From NCBI RefSeq assembly GCF_024448715.1, contig NZ_JAMOHZ010000010.1, positions 1 to 64,000 on the forward strand: 64,000 nucleotides of DNA, read 5' to 3'. The translations under genes and the position numbers were made by a program. Every line of letters starts with the position of its first letter. Position 1 is the stretch's first letter. The DNA comes from Stutzerimonas stutzeri (GTDB lineage Bacteria > Pseudomonadota > Gammaproteobacteria > Pseudomonadales > Pseudomonadaceae). The notes under the pieces were generated by a model. The model saw only the letters and a list, made by a program, of their open reading frames with translations. It did not search any database and was not told the DNA's origin. Of the stretch, positions 27,697 through 37,184 are shown piece after piece.

Positions 27697-28986
27697 ATGA
27701 ACGTACTGATCATCGGCAGCGGCGGGCGCGAGCACGCACTGGCGTGGAAGGTGGCGCAGGATCCTCGGATTAAAAAAGTCTTCGTCGCCCCCGGCAATGC
27801 CGGCACCGCAACTGAAGCGAAGTGCGAGAACGTCGCCATTGATGTGCTGGCTATCGAACAGCTGGCGGATTTCGCCGAGCAGAACGTGCAGCTGACCATC
27901 GTCGGCCCGGAGGCTCCACTGGTCAAAGGTGTGGTCGACTTGTTCCGTGCACGCGGCCTGGACTGCTTCGGCCCAACTGCCGCCGCCGCACAACTGGAAG
28001 GCTCCAAGGCCTTCACCAAGGATTTCCTGGCCCGCCACAAAATTCCTACCGCCGACTACCAGAACTTCACTGAGATCGAGCCGGCGCTGGCTTATCTGCA
28101 AGAGAAAGGCGCACCTATCGTGATCAAAGCCGACGGCCTTGCTGCCGGTAAGGGCGTTATCGTCGCCATGACTTTGGTTGAAGCCGAGGAAGCCGTGCGC
28201 GACATGCTCTCCGGCAATGCCTTCGGCGATGCCGGTGCGCGGGTGGTCATCGAAGAATTCCTCGACGGCGAAGAAGCCAGCTTCATCGTTATGGTCGATG
28301 GCGCCAACGTTCTGCCGATGGCCACCAGCCAGGATCATAAGCGTGTCGGTGATGGAGATACTGGCCCGAACACCGGCGGCATGGGCGCCTATTCGCCTGC
28401 ACCGGTAGTCACCGCCGAGGTGCACCAGCGCGTCATGGACGAGGTGATCTGGCCGACCGTCAAAGGCATGGCTGCCGAAGGCAACGTCTATACGGGCTTT
28501 CTTTACGCCGGCCTGATGATCGACCGCAGCGGCGCGCCCAAGGTCATCGAGTTCAACTGCCGCTTCGGCGATCCGGAAACCCAACCGATCATGCTGCGAC
28601 TGCAGTCCAGCCTGATATTACTGATCGAGGCAGCGCTGGCTAAGGCGCTGGATAAGATCGAAGCGCAATGGGACCCGCGCCCCAGCCTCGGCGTGGTGCT
28701 AGCCGCCGGCGGCTACCCGAACGACTATGCCAAGGGCACACCGATTCGCGGATTGGAGGCTGCAGCAACGCTGGAAGGCAAGGTTTTCCATGCTGGCACC
28801 GCCCTGAAAGGTGACGAGATCAGGACATCCGGCGGCCGAGTGCTCTGCGCTACGGCAATGGGCGACACGGTTTCCGCTGCCCAGCAGAACGCCTATGCTC
28901 TGGCCGCACGTATCGAGTGGGATGGTCATTTCTATCGCCACGACATCGGCTATCGTGCCATCGCTCGCGAACAAGGCGAAAGCTGA
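27697..28986 (+). CDS. purD: Phosphoribosylamine-glycine ligase (GAR synthetase)
   Basis: PurD joins glycine to phosphoribosylamine in purine synthesis. The 429-residue length is typical. The N-terminal domain starts LIIGSGGREHALAWK. The ATP-grasp region has KADGLAAGKGV and the phosphate-binding VGDGDTGPNTGGMGAYSP, and the metal-site residues lie in EFNCRFGDPETQ. AGGAG lies 7 bases before the ATG. Transcription from purH is possible across the repeats. Confidence 0.97.
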   Translation: MNVLIIGSGGREHALAWKVAQDPRIKKVFVAPGNAGTATEAKCENVAIDVLAIEQLADFAEQNVQLTIVGPEAPLVKGVVDLFRARGLDCFGPTAAAAQLEGSKAFTKDFLARHKIPTADYQNFTEIEPALAYLQEKGAPIVIKADGLAAGKGVIVAMTLVEAEEAVRDMLSGNAFGDAGARVVIEEFLDGEEASFIVMVDGANVLPMATSQDHKRVGDGDTGPNTGGMGAYSPAPVVTAEVHQRVMDEVIWPTVKGMAAEGNVYTGFLYAGLMIDRSGAPKVIEFNCRFGDPETQPIMLRLQSSLILLIEAALAKALDKIEAQWDPRPSLGVVLAAGGYPNDYAKGTPIRGLEAAATLEGKVFHAGTALKGDEIRTSGGRVLCATAMGDTVSAAQQNAYALAARIEWDGHFYRHDIGYRAIAREQGES

Positions 28987-29061
28987 GCACAAATAACATG
29001 GAAACGTGCGCGACGGCCGATGCAAAGCGCCGCGCACATTACAGCGTTCGGTTGCCGCGGC

Positions 29062-29067
29062 TATAAT
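29062..29067 (+). promoter_or_regulatory. -10 box of a probable retS promoter
   Basis: A perfect TATAAT lies about 30 bases before the retS GTG, which would give a leader of about 25 bases containing the GAAGGGA ribosome site. No good -35 hexamer is visible at 16-18 bases, so activator dependence is possible. Confidence 0.4.
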
Positions 29068-29098
29068 CGGCCGTCACACAGATGAAGGGACTTCAATC

Positions 29099-31921
29099 GT
29101 GCGTCGACTCTGGGTCGCCATTGCTTTTGCCTTCGGTCTATTACTGACTGCGCTGAATGCTTCGCCTGCATTTGCCGTCACCTCAGTATCGCCCCCCTCC
29201 CCAGCGCAACCCGTTGCCGACGCTACACAAGCGACACAGCCCAATTGGCGATTGCTCATCGATCAATCCGGTCTGCTCACCCTTGATGAAATACTGGATC
29301 AGCGCAGTCTGTTCCAACGTATCGACAAGCTCTCCTACTCTGCCCCGGCGAATGACAACGCCATCTGGTTGCAAGTGAGCCTACCGGCCCTCAGCCAACC
29401 GAATTGGTTACGAATATTTGCCCCACGCGTGCAGTATGTCGATTTCTACTTGCTCCGTGATGGACAACTTGAGCGCCATGTAGAGACCGGTGAGCTAAGG
29501 CCGTTGGAGTCTCGACCCTTGCCTGCCCGCGCTTACCTGTTTGCGCTGCCCAACGACGGCGCGCCTCGCGAAGCGTACATCCGCTTACAGTCATCACACC
29601 CGATCATGGCCTGGTTTCAGACCGTCGACGAGCTTGGCCTCGTCGAGCAGGCCCGTCCCGCTTATCTCTTCGGGGCACTGTTCGGCGCTCTGGCACTGCT
29701 CACGATCTACAACCTGCTGCGCTTCGCCTACACCCTCAGTTACAGCCATGTGTGGCTCGCCTTGCTGCATGGCGCGCTGCTTAGCTGTGCCGTGGCGAAC
29801 CTTGGTCTGCTGGCGGTGTGGTCGCCGAAACTCATCTACAGCCAACCGCTGATAGCTGACATGTCAGCGTTGCTGGCCTGTATTTCCTTGCTGGCCTTCA
29901 CCTTCGGTTTCTTTCACCACCGCAGAAAACCCTGGGTCAGCTGGCTGCTCGCACTGCAACTAGGCATCGTCACCGCGCTGGCGGCAACGATACTGCTCAC
30001 CGGCCAGCTCTGGTTCAGCTGGTTGATCTATGCCATGGTGCTGGGCGCCGCTGTCAGTGTTACGGCGGTGGCGATCCGGTATTGGCGTCAGAACTACGAT
30101 CCGGCCCGGCTGCTCGTCGCCGGCATGCTGCTGTTCGATGCCGGCTTTGTCTTCGTTCTGCCAACCCTGCTTGGCCTCACCCAGCTCGATCCCGACTGGC
30201 TGACCGGCGTAGTGTTCAGCATGACGACATGCTCAGGGCTGATACTCAGCTTTGCCCTGCTCGAGCGGCAGCGCCAGATTCAGGCTGACAACCGAACCTT
30301 GCATACCGCCGAAGCAGTCACCAGCGCCGAGCTACGGACCAAGGCAGACTTCCTGGCGAAGATCAGCCATGAAATTCGCACACCCATGAATGGCGTTTTG
30401 GGAATGAGCGAGCTCTTGCTCAGCACCTCGCTGTCAGCCAAGCAACGTGACTATGTGCAGACCATTCACAGCTCCGGCAACGAGCTGCTCAACCTGATCA
30501 ACGAAATTCTCGATATTTCCAAACTGGAATCCGGGCAGGTCGAGCTTGACGATGTTCAATTCGACCTCAACGCGCTGATCGAAGACTGCCTGGGCATCTT
30601 CCGCGCCAAGGCTGAACAGCAGAAAGTCGAGCTGATCAGTTTTATCCAGCCACAGATGCCGCATGTCGTTGCAGGCGACCCGACCCGCCTGCGCCAAACA
30701 TTGCTGAATCTGCTCGAGAACGCCTTCAAGCAAACCGAGGAAGGCGAGGTACTGTTGATCGCTGCCGTGGACGACAGCGAGGCGCAGCCACGATTGCGCA
30801 TCACCATTCAAGACAGTGGCCGCCCGCTGGAAGCGCAGGAACGCGATGCCCTGCTCAACGCCGCGCTGGACAGCCGCAACTTTCTCGCCGCAACCCGCCA
30901 TGGCGGCCGACTCGGACTGATCATCGCGCGACAGCTGGTTCACCTGATGGATGGTGAGTTCGGCATCCGGACCGGCGGCATTACCGGCAACATCTTATGG
31001 ATAAGCCTACCGTTGGGGGTCGATATCTCGGAGCAGCCCAACAGTGATCTCGATGGTCCCCTGCGAGGGGCGCGTTTGCTGATAGTGGACGACAACGACA
31101 CCTGCCGCAAAGTACTCAGCCAGCAATGCAGCAGTTGGGGAGTTGACGTCAGTGCTGTGGCTTCAGGCAAGGAAGCGCTCGCCCTACTCCGCACCAAAGC
31201 GCACTTGCATGAATATTTCGACGTCGTCTTACTCGACCAAGACATGCCGGGCATGACCGGCATGCAGCTCGCCACCAAGATCAAGGAGGACTTCAGCCTC
31301 AACCATGACGTTCTGCTGATCATGCTGACCGGCATGAGCAGCGCGCCGAGCAAGGTCATCGCGCGCAACGCCGGCATCAAACGCATCCTGGCCAAACCCG
31401 TTGCCGGCTATACGCTGAAAACCACCTTGGCGGATGAACTGGCTCGCCGCAATACCCGCACAGTCGCACAACCTTCCACCACTCGATCCAGCACTTCATT
31501 TTCGGTGCCGGACGACTTTCGCATTCTGGTGGCCGAAGACAACAGCATTTCTACCAAAGTCATCCGTGGCATGTTGAACAAGCTCAACCTAAAGCCGGAT
31601 ACCGCCAGCAATGGTGAGGAAGCGCTCGCAGCAATCAAGGCACAACCCTACGACCTGGTACTGATGGATTGCGAAATGCCGGTCATGGACGGCTTCGAGG
31701 CAACAGCGCGACTACGTGCCTGGGAAGCCTCTGAGCGCCGCCCACATACTCCGGTGGTGGCGCTTACCGCACATATTCTCAGCGAGCATCGCGAACGCGC
31801 CCGCGACGCCGGAATGGACGGGCATATGTCCAAACCTGTCGAGATGTCCCAGCTGCGCGAGCTCATCGAACATTGGGTTGAAATCAGAGCGGCCGCCACG
31901 GATCGCTCGTCGCTCCTCTGA
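29099..31921 (+). CDS. retS: Hybrid sensor kinase RetS, antagonist of GacS
   Basis: RetS binds GacS and blocks GacA phosphorylation, lowering RsmY/RsmZ and favouring acute over biofilm lifestyles. The 940 residues run as signal peptide (about 1-27), periplasmic 7TMR-DISMED2 domain, seven helices (about 190-385), histidine kinase and two receiver domains. The phosphoacceptor is His424 (KISHEIRTPMNG). The receiver aspartates are Asp713 (LLDQDMPG) and Asp857 (LMDCEMPVMDG). The ATP-lid G-box is degenerate (QDSGRPLE), as expected for RetS. The GTG start has GAAGGGA 8 bases upstream; upstream in-frame codons are not conserved. Confidence 0.94.
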   Translation: MRRLWVAIAFAFGLLLTALNASPAFAVTSVSPPSPAQPVADATQATQPNWRLLIDQSGLLTLDEILDQRSLFQRIDKLSYSAPANDNAIWLQVSLPALSQPNWLRIFAPRVQYVDFYLLRDGQLERHVETGELRPLESRPLPARAYLFALPNDGAPREAYIRLQSSHPIMAWFQTVDELGLVEQARPAYLFGALFGALALLTIYNLLRFAYTLSYSHVWLALLHGALLSCAVANLGLLAVWSPKLIYSQPLIADMSALLACISLLAFTFGFFHHRRKPWVSWLLALQLGIVTALAATILLTGQLWFSWLIYAMVLGAAVSVTAVAIRYWRQNYDPARLLVAGMLLFDAGFVFVLPTLLGLTQLDPDWLTGVVFSMTTCSGLILSFALLERQRQIQADNRTLHTAEAVTSAELRTKADFLAKISHEIRTPMNGVLGMSELLLSTSLSAKQRDYVQTIHSSGNELLNLINEILDISKLESGQVELDDVQFDLNALIEDCLGIFRAKAEQQKVELISFIQPQMPHVVAGDPTRLRQTLLNLLENAFKQTEEGEVLLIAAVDDSEAQPRLRITIQDSGRPLEAQERDALLNAALDSRNFLAATRHGGRLGLIIARQLVHLMDGEFGIRTGGITGNILWISLPLGVDISEQPNSDLDGPLRGARLLIVDDNDTCRKVLSQQCSSWGVDVSAVASGKEALALLRTKAHLHEYFDVVLLDQDMPGMTGMQLATKIKEDFSLNHDVLLIMLTGMSSAPSKVIARNAGIKRILAKPVAGYTLKTTLADELARRNTRTVAQPSTTRSSTSFSVPDDFRILVAEDNSISTKVIRGMLNKLNLKPDTASNGEEALAAIKAQPYDLVLMDCEMPVMDGFEATARLRAWEASERRPHTPVVALTAHILSEHRERARDAGMDGHMSKPVEMSQLRELIEHWVEIRAAATDRSSLL

Positions 31922-31932
31922 CCGCGGCCGGT

Positions 31933-33189
31933 TTACGAGTTCGGCTGCAGCAGCGTGACGCCAGTGATGATAAATAGGCTTTCCGGTTGCGCAGGCATTC
32001 GTGACTCGTGCATGCGCAAATCCTGCGCAGGTACCGCATAGTTCATCCGGCGCGTCAGCATGCGCAGCGCACTCATCAGCAACGCGATTGCCAAAGGCTC
32101 GCCGGGACAACGATGCCCCGTCGCAGCATCACCGCCGCCCTGGGTAATGAAGTCGAAAGCTCCACCATCCCACGCGGCAAAGCGCTCGGGGCGGAACTGC
32201 TCGGGCGCTTCCCAGAGCCGTGCGTCTCGATTGGTGCCGTACAGATCCAGCAACACCCGCGTGCCTTTTGGAAAGTGATAGCCCTTCCATTCGAAATCCT
32301 TTCGTACACGCGCGGCGGTAAACGGAAAGAATGCATGGAGCCGCCGAACTTCCTGGGCAAAGGGCTCCAGCACGGCGTCATCCCACTGCAATCGTTGACG
32401 CCACTGTGGATGGGCCAGCAGTTCCAGCGCGGCATAGATAACAAAGCGTGCTACCGCTACGGTCGGGCGCAGCAGATTGAGCATCTCCACGGCAGCGACC
32501 TTTTCGTCCAAGGCCTGTCCGTCCGGATCGACATATCGAGCAACAACCGCCAACGCCCGAGTCTCGTCAAGAACCAGTTCCCCGGTGCGCACCTGCCTGA
32601 GCAGTTCCACCATCCAACATTCCGCCTCTTTGCGTGCTTTGCGCGCGCGCCAGTGACGAGCACTAACGCCGCCCGCACCGTCAATCATGGCTGCCAGTTG
32701 ATCGCGCCGTAGCTGCAGCTCCCCAGCGGCGAGCGGCACGCCAGCCCACTCACATACCGAACGAGCAAGAATCGCCTGCACCTCAGGCAGCAGCGTGACG
32801 CGATCACAGCTTTGCCACGTCGCAATAGCGGCCTGCCAATTTGTTTCGCTCAACCGCACCAGCTCGGCAATGGCATCGTCTGTCAGCAGCGAAAGGAACA
32901 GCCGCTTGCGATGTCGGTGGGCCGCATCATCCAGACCTTGCACCCCACCCTGGCCAAACAGGGTCTTTTTCAACATGCGCGGCGCCGCGTGCTGCCGCTG
33001 AAACAGCTGCTCATCGTAAAACAGCCTCGCTGCGTCCTCTCCAGTCATGCAAATGGTGTTCTGCATCAACAGGCGGACCTGAAATATGTCGGACCCGAGC
33101 CGCTGACAGCGATTCGGAATGAACGAATAGCCCTCGCTTAGCAGCGATAGAGAACTGTCCACACCTGGATCGCGGGGAATATCTGGCAT
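31933..33189 (-). CDS. CYP152-type cytochrome P450 fatty acid peroxygenase
   Basis: CYP152 enzymes use hydrogen peroxide directly to hydroxylate or decarboxylate fatty acids. The 418 residues have the haem thiolate motif QGGGDAATGHRCPGE (Cys361). The I-helix carries the Arg-Pro pair (LLRPTVAVARF, Arg241-Pro242) that replaces the usual acid-alcohol pair and holds the substrate carboxylate. The residue that is His in the decarboxylase OleT and Gln in the hydroxylase P450BSbeta is Gln84 here (GVQGLDD), favouring hydroxylation. The ATG giving MPDIPRDP has AAGGTG upstream. No redox partner gene is nearby, as expected for a peroxygenase. Confidence 0.88.
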   Translation of the reverse strand: MPDIPRDPGVDSSLSLLSEGYSFIPNRCQRLGSDIFQVRLLMQNTICMTGEDAARLFYDEQLFQRQHAAPRMLKKTLFGQGGVQGLDDAAHRHRKRLFLSLLTDDAIAELVRLSETNWQAAIATWQSCDRVTLLPEVQAILARSVCEWAGVPLAAGELQLRRDQLAAMIDGAGGVSARHWRARKARKEAECWMVELLRQVRTGELVLDETRALAVVARYVDPDGQALDEKVAAVEMLNLLRPTVAVARFVIYAALELLAHPQWRQRLQWDDAVLEPFAQEVRRLHAFFPFTAARVRKDFEWKGYHFPKGTRVLLDLYGTNRDARLWEAPEQFRPERFAAWDGGAFDFITQGGGDAATGHRCPGEPLAIALLMSALRMLTRRMNYAVPAQDLRMHESRMPAQPESLFIITGVTLLQPNS

Positions 33190-33393
33190 AAGCACACCTT
33201 TTCACCAATCGGCTCTTTGATGGACCTCTCGCCACTCCGTGGGTGCCCCACCCCAGCGCCGCCGCGTAGAATGAACAAAACGCACAGACCGGTGCCGATA
33301 AACAGACCGGCCGAATATTCCGCGATGCGCCGATCACCGATTGTCCGAGCTTTCGCTTCGAGGCAAAAAAGCCTTCGCCAAGGAGCCAACACG

Positions 33394-34350
33394 ATGATGA
33401 AGAGGAGCGATGTCGCCTGGACCCTTGTCGGCATCATGGCGGTATTGCTTTCCGGCTACCTGCTCTATCAGGAGATTCGCACTATCTCGTTGGCTGAGCT
33501 CACCGAGAGCCTTGAAGCCATCAGCTATCACAATTGGCTGCTGGCCGGCCTGGCTACGCTTGGCGCCTACGTCGCGCTGGCCTGGTACGATCGAATAGCC
33601 ATAGCCCATCTAGGCAAAAAGATCTCCTGGTGGTTCATCACGCTTTGCTCGTTCACCACCTATGCGCTGGCCCACAACATAGGCGCGTCTGTATTTTCCG
33701 GTGCACTCGTGCGCTACCGTGCGTATCGCAGCAAGGGGCTTACGCCGCAAGAAATCGGCGTGCTGATCGTGTTCTGCTCGCTAACGTTCGTCCTCGGCAC
33801 TCTGCTGGCCGGCGGCACTGTGCTGGTCCTGCGACCAGAACTGCTGAACAGGGTCATAGACGCCGAACCATGGCTATCGATTGCAGTCGGCTCCTTCCTG
33901 CTGTGCCTGGTCGGACTTTATGTGATCGGCGCATGGCGACATTTTGCGCCACTGCATGTCGGCAAATGGCGAATCGACTATCCGCGCCTGCCAATTGTCG
34001 GCAGGCAGCTCGTCGCCGCACCGCTGGAACTCGCCTGCGCCGCCGCAATCATCTATTTTGCGCTTCCTGCCATGCACAATCCCGGGTACCTGGTGATCCT
34101 CGGGGTGTTCCTTGCTTCCTTTTCGCTGGCCTTGCTATCCCATGCGCCCGGCGGACTTGGCGTGCTGGAAGTAACCTTTCTCGCCGCATTGCCAGAATTG
34201 AATACCGCTGACGTCTTGGCGGCATTGATCGTGTTCAGGGCTTTCTATCTACTGCTGCCCTTCGCCCTGGCAATCCTCATCGTAACGGTATTCGAAGCCG
34301 CGCAATGGTCGGGGAAGCGAAGAAGCAGGAGCGCTGCTACTGATCAGTAA
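33394..34350 (+). CDS. YbhN-like (LPG synthase membrane domain) protein
   Basis: The 318-residue polytopic protein has about eight helices and belongs to the lysylphosphatidylglycerol synthetase transmembrane family (UPF0104/YbhN). The family residues HNIGASVFSGALVRYRAYRSKGLT and SHAPGGLGVLEVTFLA are present. The soluble aminoacyl-transfer domain of MprF is absent, so it is not an LPG synthase. YbhN-like proteins are often proposed to flip lipids, which is unproven here. AGGAG lies 8 bases before the ATG (an ATG 3 bases later is possible). It is divergent from the P450. Confidence 0.82.
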   Translation: MMKRSDVAWTLVGIMAVLLSGYLLYQEIRTISLAELTESLEAISYHNWLLAGLATLGAYVALAWYDRIAIAHLGKKISWWFITLCSFTTYALAHNIGASVFSGALVRYRAYRSKGLTPQEIGVLIVFCSLTFVLGTLLAGGTVLVLRPELLNRVIDAEPWLSIAVGSFLLCLVGLYVIGAWRHFAPLHVGKWRIDYPRLPIVGRQLVAAPLELACAAAIIYFALPAMHNPGYLVILGVFLASFSLALLSHAPGGLGVLEVTFLAALPELNTADVLAALIVFRAFYLLLPFALAILIVTVFEAAQWSGKRRSRSAATDQ

Positions 34351-34439
34351 CCTGCTGTCACGGTACACCACCATTGCCCTATGGCTAAGCACGCGCGCAC
34401 GGGCGATCATTCACCTTCCTCCGAGATGAACCGAATCAC

Positions 34440-35195
34440 ATGACCGATACCCGCACCAATCAACCGGGCACTGATCAGCCGGCCGAGCACAAGCCCCGGC
34501 CCTTGATTGACCTGGCAATAAGCATCCTGATCCCTTCGCTGATTCTGATGAAGCTCAGCGGTGAAGAGCGCCTCGGCGCGGACGGTGCGCTATTGCTGGC
34601 GCTGGCATTCCCCCTCGGCTGGGGCCTGTTCGAGCTGGCGAAGTACCGCAAATATAACTGGATCGCCTTGTTGGGCCTGCTCAGCGTATTGCTAACCGGA
34701 GGCATCGGACTGCTGCAGCTGGACCCACAGTGGTTGGCGATCAAGGAAGCTGCGATTCCCGGGATCATCGGCATTGCCGTACTCGCCTCCACCCGCACAC
34801 GCTTTCCCTTGATCCGCACGCTGCTCTACAACCCCAAGGTGCTTAACGTCGCCAAAGTCCATGAGCAACTCGAGCGCAATGGCCAGATCGATCACTTCGA
34901 AACTCGACTGTTGCGCGCCACATACTTGCTCAGCGGCACCTTCTTCTTTTCGTCCTTCATGAACTACGTACTGGCCAAGTGGATCGTTCACAGCCCGGCC
35001 GGTAGCGAGGCGTTCAATGCAGAGCTGGGTCGCATGACATTGCTCAGCTATCCGATGATCGCCATTCCCAGCATGTTGATGATGATGGCGATCTTTTATT
35101 ACCTGTGGCGCACTATCCACGGCCTGACCGGGCTGCGCCTTGAGGACATCATCGCCCCTAACATGCGTGCCGATCAGCATGGCGAGCGCCCCTGA
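34440..35195 (+). CDS. VC0807-family (intracellular septation protein A-like) membrane protein
   Basis: The 251-residue protein has a short hydrophilic N-terminus and about six helices (LIDLAISILIPSLILMKL, then ALLLALAFPLGWGLFELAKY). It is similar to the VC0807 family, distant relatives of YciB. The molecular function is unknown. It lies 89 bases after the YbhN-like gene on the same strand, so they may be co-transcribed, and it converges on the AEC transporter gene with only 12 bases between stops. Confidence 0.75.
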   Translation: MTDTRTNQPGTDQPAEHKPRPLIDLAISILIPSLILMKLSGEERLGADGALLLALAFPLGWGLFELAKYRKYNWIALLGLLSVLLTGGIGLLQLDPQWLAIKEAAIPGIIGIAVLASTRTRFPLIRTLLYNPKVLNVAKVHEQLERNGQIDHFETRLLRATYLLSGTFFFSSFMNYVLAKWIVHSPAGSEAFNAELGRMTLLSYPMIAIPSMLMMMAIFYYLWRTIHGLTGLRLEDIIAPNMRADQHGERP

Positions 35196-35207
35196 ACAAG
35201 GGCACAT

Positions 35208-36107
35208 TCAGGCAGATATCAACATCATCCACAGCGGTAGACTGACAGCCGCTAGCACGGTCGACAGGAACACGGTCGAGCTGACTGCGCGGGTGTCCTC
35301 CTGGTTGACCACGAAGGCCAGCACATTGACGCCGCTCGGGCAGGCCGCCAGGAGCACCAGAACACTGCGAGCCTCCTCATTCAGCCCCGGCAGTATTCCG
35401 CTGATGTACCACACCAGTAGCGGAAACAGGCCCAGCTTGATCAATGTCAGCCCCAGCGAAGTGAGACTGGGACGCAAACGGTAGCGCGAGAGACTGATAC
35501 CCAGCACCATCAGCGCGCAAGGCAGCGCCGCCTGCGCCAGCCAGTCGGCTATGCGCCAGACCGGCTGTGGCAGATCGATGCCTGAAGCGTTCAGCAGAGC
35601 GCCAAGCAACAAACCGACAATGAGCGGGTTGGCGAGATTCTTTAGTAGGGCCTTGCCGCTTACCTTCTGCCCCGAGCCGAACGCGCTGTAGAAACTCTGC
35701 AGCGAAAACAGGATCAGGCTGTGGAAAACCAGGATGGCGAACACGTATACCAGGCTCGCCGACCCTAGCAAGGTAGTCACAAGAGGAATCCCGACCAGCA
35801 CGTTGTTCGAGTAGGCGGCCGTAAGTCCCAGCGGAGAAGCCCGCCCGAGCAAACGGTGTGTGACCAGCCCGACCGCGACGAGGATGGCAAGTACCGGTCC
35901 GAAATACGCCAGCAATAGCATGGACGACATGCCATCGCTCAGTTGCGCTCGGGCGATACCGGTAAACAGAACAGCCGGCATGAACAACTTGAACGTGATA
36001 TTCGCGAGGCCGGTAGCGGCTTCGCCGGCGAGCCAGCGCCGCCAGCCGAGCACGTAACCAAGCATGATCACGCCAAAAATAGGCAAAATCGCCTGAAACA
36101 CGACCAC
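35208..36107 (-). CDS. AEC-family (auxin efflux carrier-like) transporter
   Basis: The 299-residue membrane protein has about ten helices of the AEC/MleP family, whose bacterial members move malate, malonate or other organic acids. Landmarks are QAILPIFGVIMLGYVLG at the start, the duplicated five-helix halves and AACPSGVNVLAFVVNQ near the C-terminus. The substrate is not predictable. The start is set at a GTG with GGAGA 7 bases upstream; a longer reading to 36161 adds 18 polar residues out of character for the family. Confidence 0.82.
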   Translation of the reverse strand: MVVFQAILPIFGVIMLGYVLGWRRWLAGEAATGLANITFKLFMPAVLFTGIARAQLSDGMSSMLLLAYFGPVLAILVAVGLVTHRLLGRASPLGLTAAYSNNVLVGIPLVTTLLGSASLVYVFAILVFHSLILFSLQSFYSAFGSGQKVSGKALLKNLANPLIVGLLLGALLNASGIDLPQPVWRIADWLAQAALPCALMVLGISLSRYRLRPSLTSLGLTLIKLGLFPLLVWYISGILPGLNEEARSVLVLLAACPSGVNVLAFVVNQEDTRAVSSTVFLSTVLAAVSLPLWMMLISA

Positions 36108-36257
36108 GCGGCATTCTCCAGCAACCGGCGCGACCTCTTGTCGCCCCGCAAAAAGGCGCAAAGAATACTCCGACTTCGGGGCGAGATCATCAATCAGCTA
36201 ACTGTTCGAATCCGGGACAGCGTCGTCCGATTGTCGAACCCGGATAGGTCAGCGAAT

Positions 36258-37184
36258 TCAGGCTTGAGAGTGGTGGGCAGCTAAACTCGCCGGATAAGCA
36301 TCTGTACTGCCCAGCGCATCGAGCACAGCCCCCAGACCTTCATGCCAATCATGTGCGGCAATGCCAAAGGTTGCTTCGAACTTGGAGCATTCTAGAACTG
36401 ACCAGACCGGACGGCGCGCGGGTGTCGGGTATTGCGCGGTCGTGATCGACGACACCTGCGGCTGCTTGGGAAGAATGCCCTTGGCCTCTGCCTGGCGGAA
36501 AATTTCCACGGCGAAATCGAACCAGGAGCAGAACGATTGACCGCTGTAATGGTAAAGCCCCCAGGCGAGCGTACCTTCGCGAGCATAACGCTGGGATAGC
36601 TGCAGCAAAACATCGGCGATGCTGCCTGCCTGGGTGGGGCATCCGAACTGATCGGCGACCACCGATAGCGAATCGCGCTGGCGCCCCAGGCGCAACATGG
36701 TTTTCACAAAGTTATGGCCATGCACGCCATAGACCCAGCTGGTCCGCAGAATTACATGCTGGTCTAGAACAGCCTGAATGGCCGCTTCCCCCGCCAGCTT
36801 GCTCGCGCCGTAAACGCCAGTTGGCGCGACCTCGTCCGTTTCGTTGTAAGGCGTCTGGGTTTCGCCGGAAAAGACATAATCGGTCGAAATGTGCAGCAGC
36901 GGAATAGCTGCCTCCCGGGCCGCTTCAGCGAGCCGTGCGGCACCATCGCGATTGACGGCGTAAGCCTGATCGCTATGCGTCTCGGCGTTATCGACATGGG
37001 TGTACGCCGCCGCGTTGATGATCAGCCCGGGCTTGAGCTGACGGATTAGCTGTCGAACCTGACCACTATTGGTGATGTCCAGCTGCCTCCGGGTCATGCC
37101 AAGCGCCTCGAGACCATATGCACGGGCACGGTCTACCAACTCGTGACCGACCTGGCCACTGGCACCGCATACAAGGATTCGCAT
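36258..37184 (-). CDS. rmlD: dTDP-4-dehydrorhamnose reductase (RmlD-like)
   Basis: RmlD reduces dTDP-4-dehydro-rhamnose to dTDP-L-rhamnose. The 308-residue SDR protein has the Rossmann motif CGASGQVG, the STDYVFSG segment and the catalytic YxxxK as YGASK. The residues fit an RmlD-type reductase. rmlA, rmlB and rmlC, usually adjacent, are not here. The gene may therefore complete a pathway encoded elsewhere or act on another dTDP or UDP sugar. The start has no strong ribosome site. Confidence 0.85.
   Translation of the reverse strand: MRILVCGASGQVGHELVDRARAYGLEALGMTRRQLDITNSGQVRQLIRQLKPGLIINAAAYTHVDNAETHSDQAYAVNRDGAARLAEAAREAAIPLLHISTDYVFSGETQTPYNETDEVAPTGVYGASKLAGEAAIQAVLDQHVILRTSWVYGVHGHNFVKTMLRLGRQRDSLSVVADQFGCPTQAGSIADVLLQLSQRYAREGTLAWGLYHYSGQSFCSWFDFAVEIFRQAEAKGILPKQPQVSSITTAQYPTPARRPVWSVLECSKFEATFGIAAHDWHEGLGAVLDALGSTDAYPASLAAHHSQA

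Noticed and set aside
27556..28584. 342-codon minus-strand frame opposite purD
   Set aside because: It is an antisense shadow of purD and crosses the purH-purD repeat region without coding character.
33394..34350. MprF-type lysyl-phosphatidylglycerol synthase
   Set aside because: Only the membrane domain is present. The cytoplasmic aminoacyl-transfer domain required for synthesis is absent.
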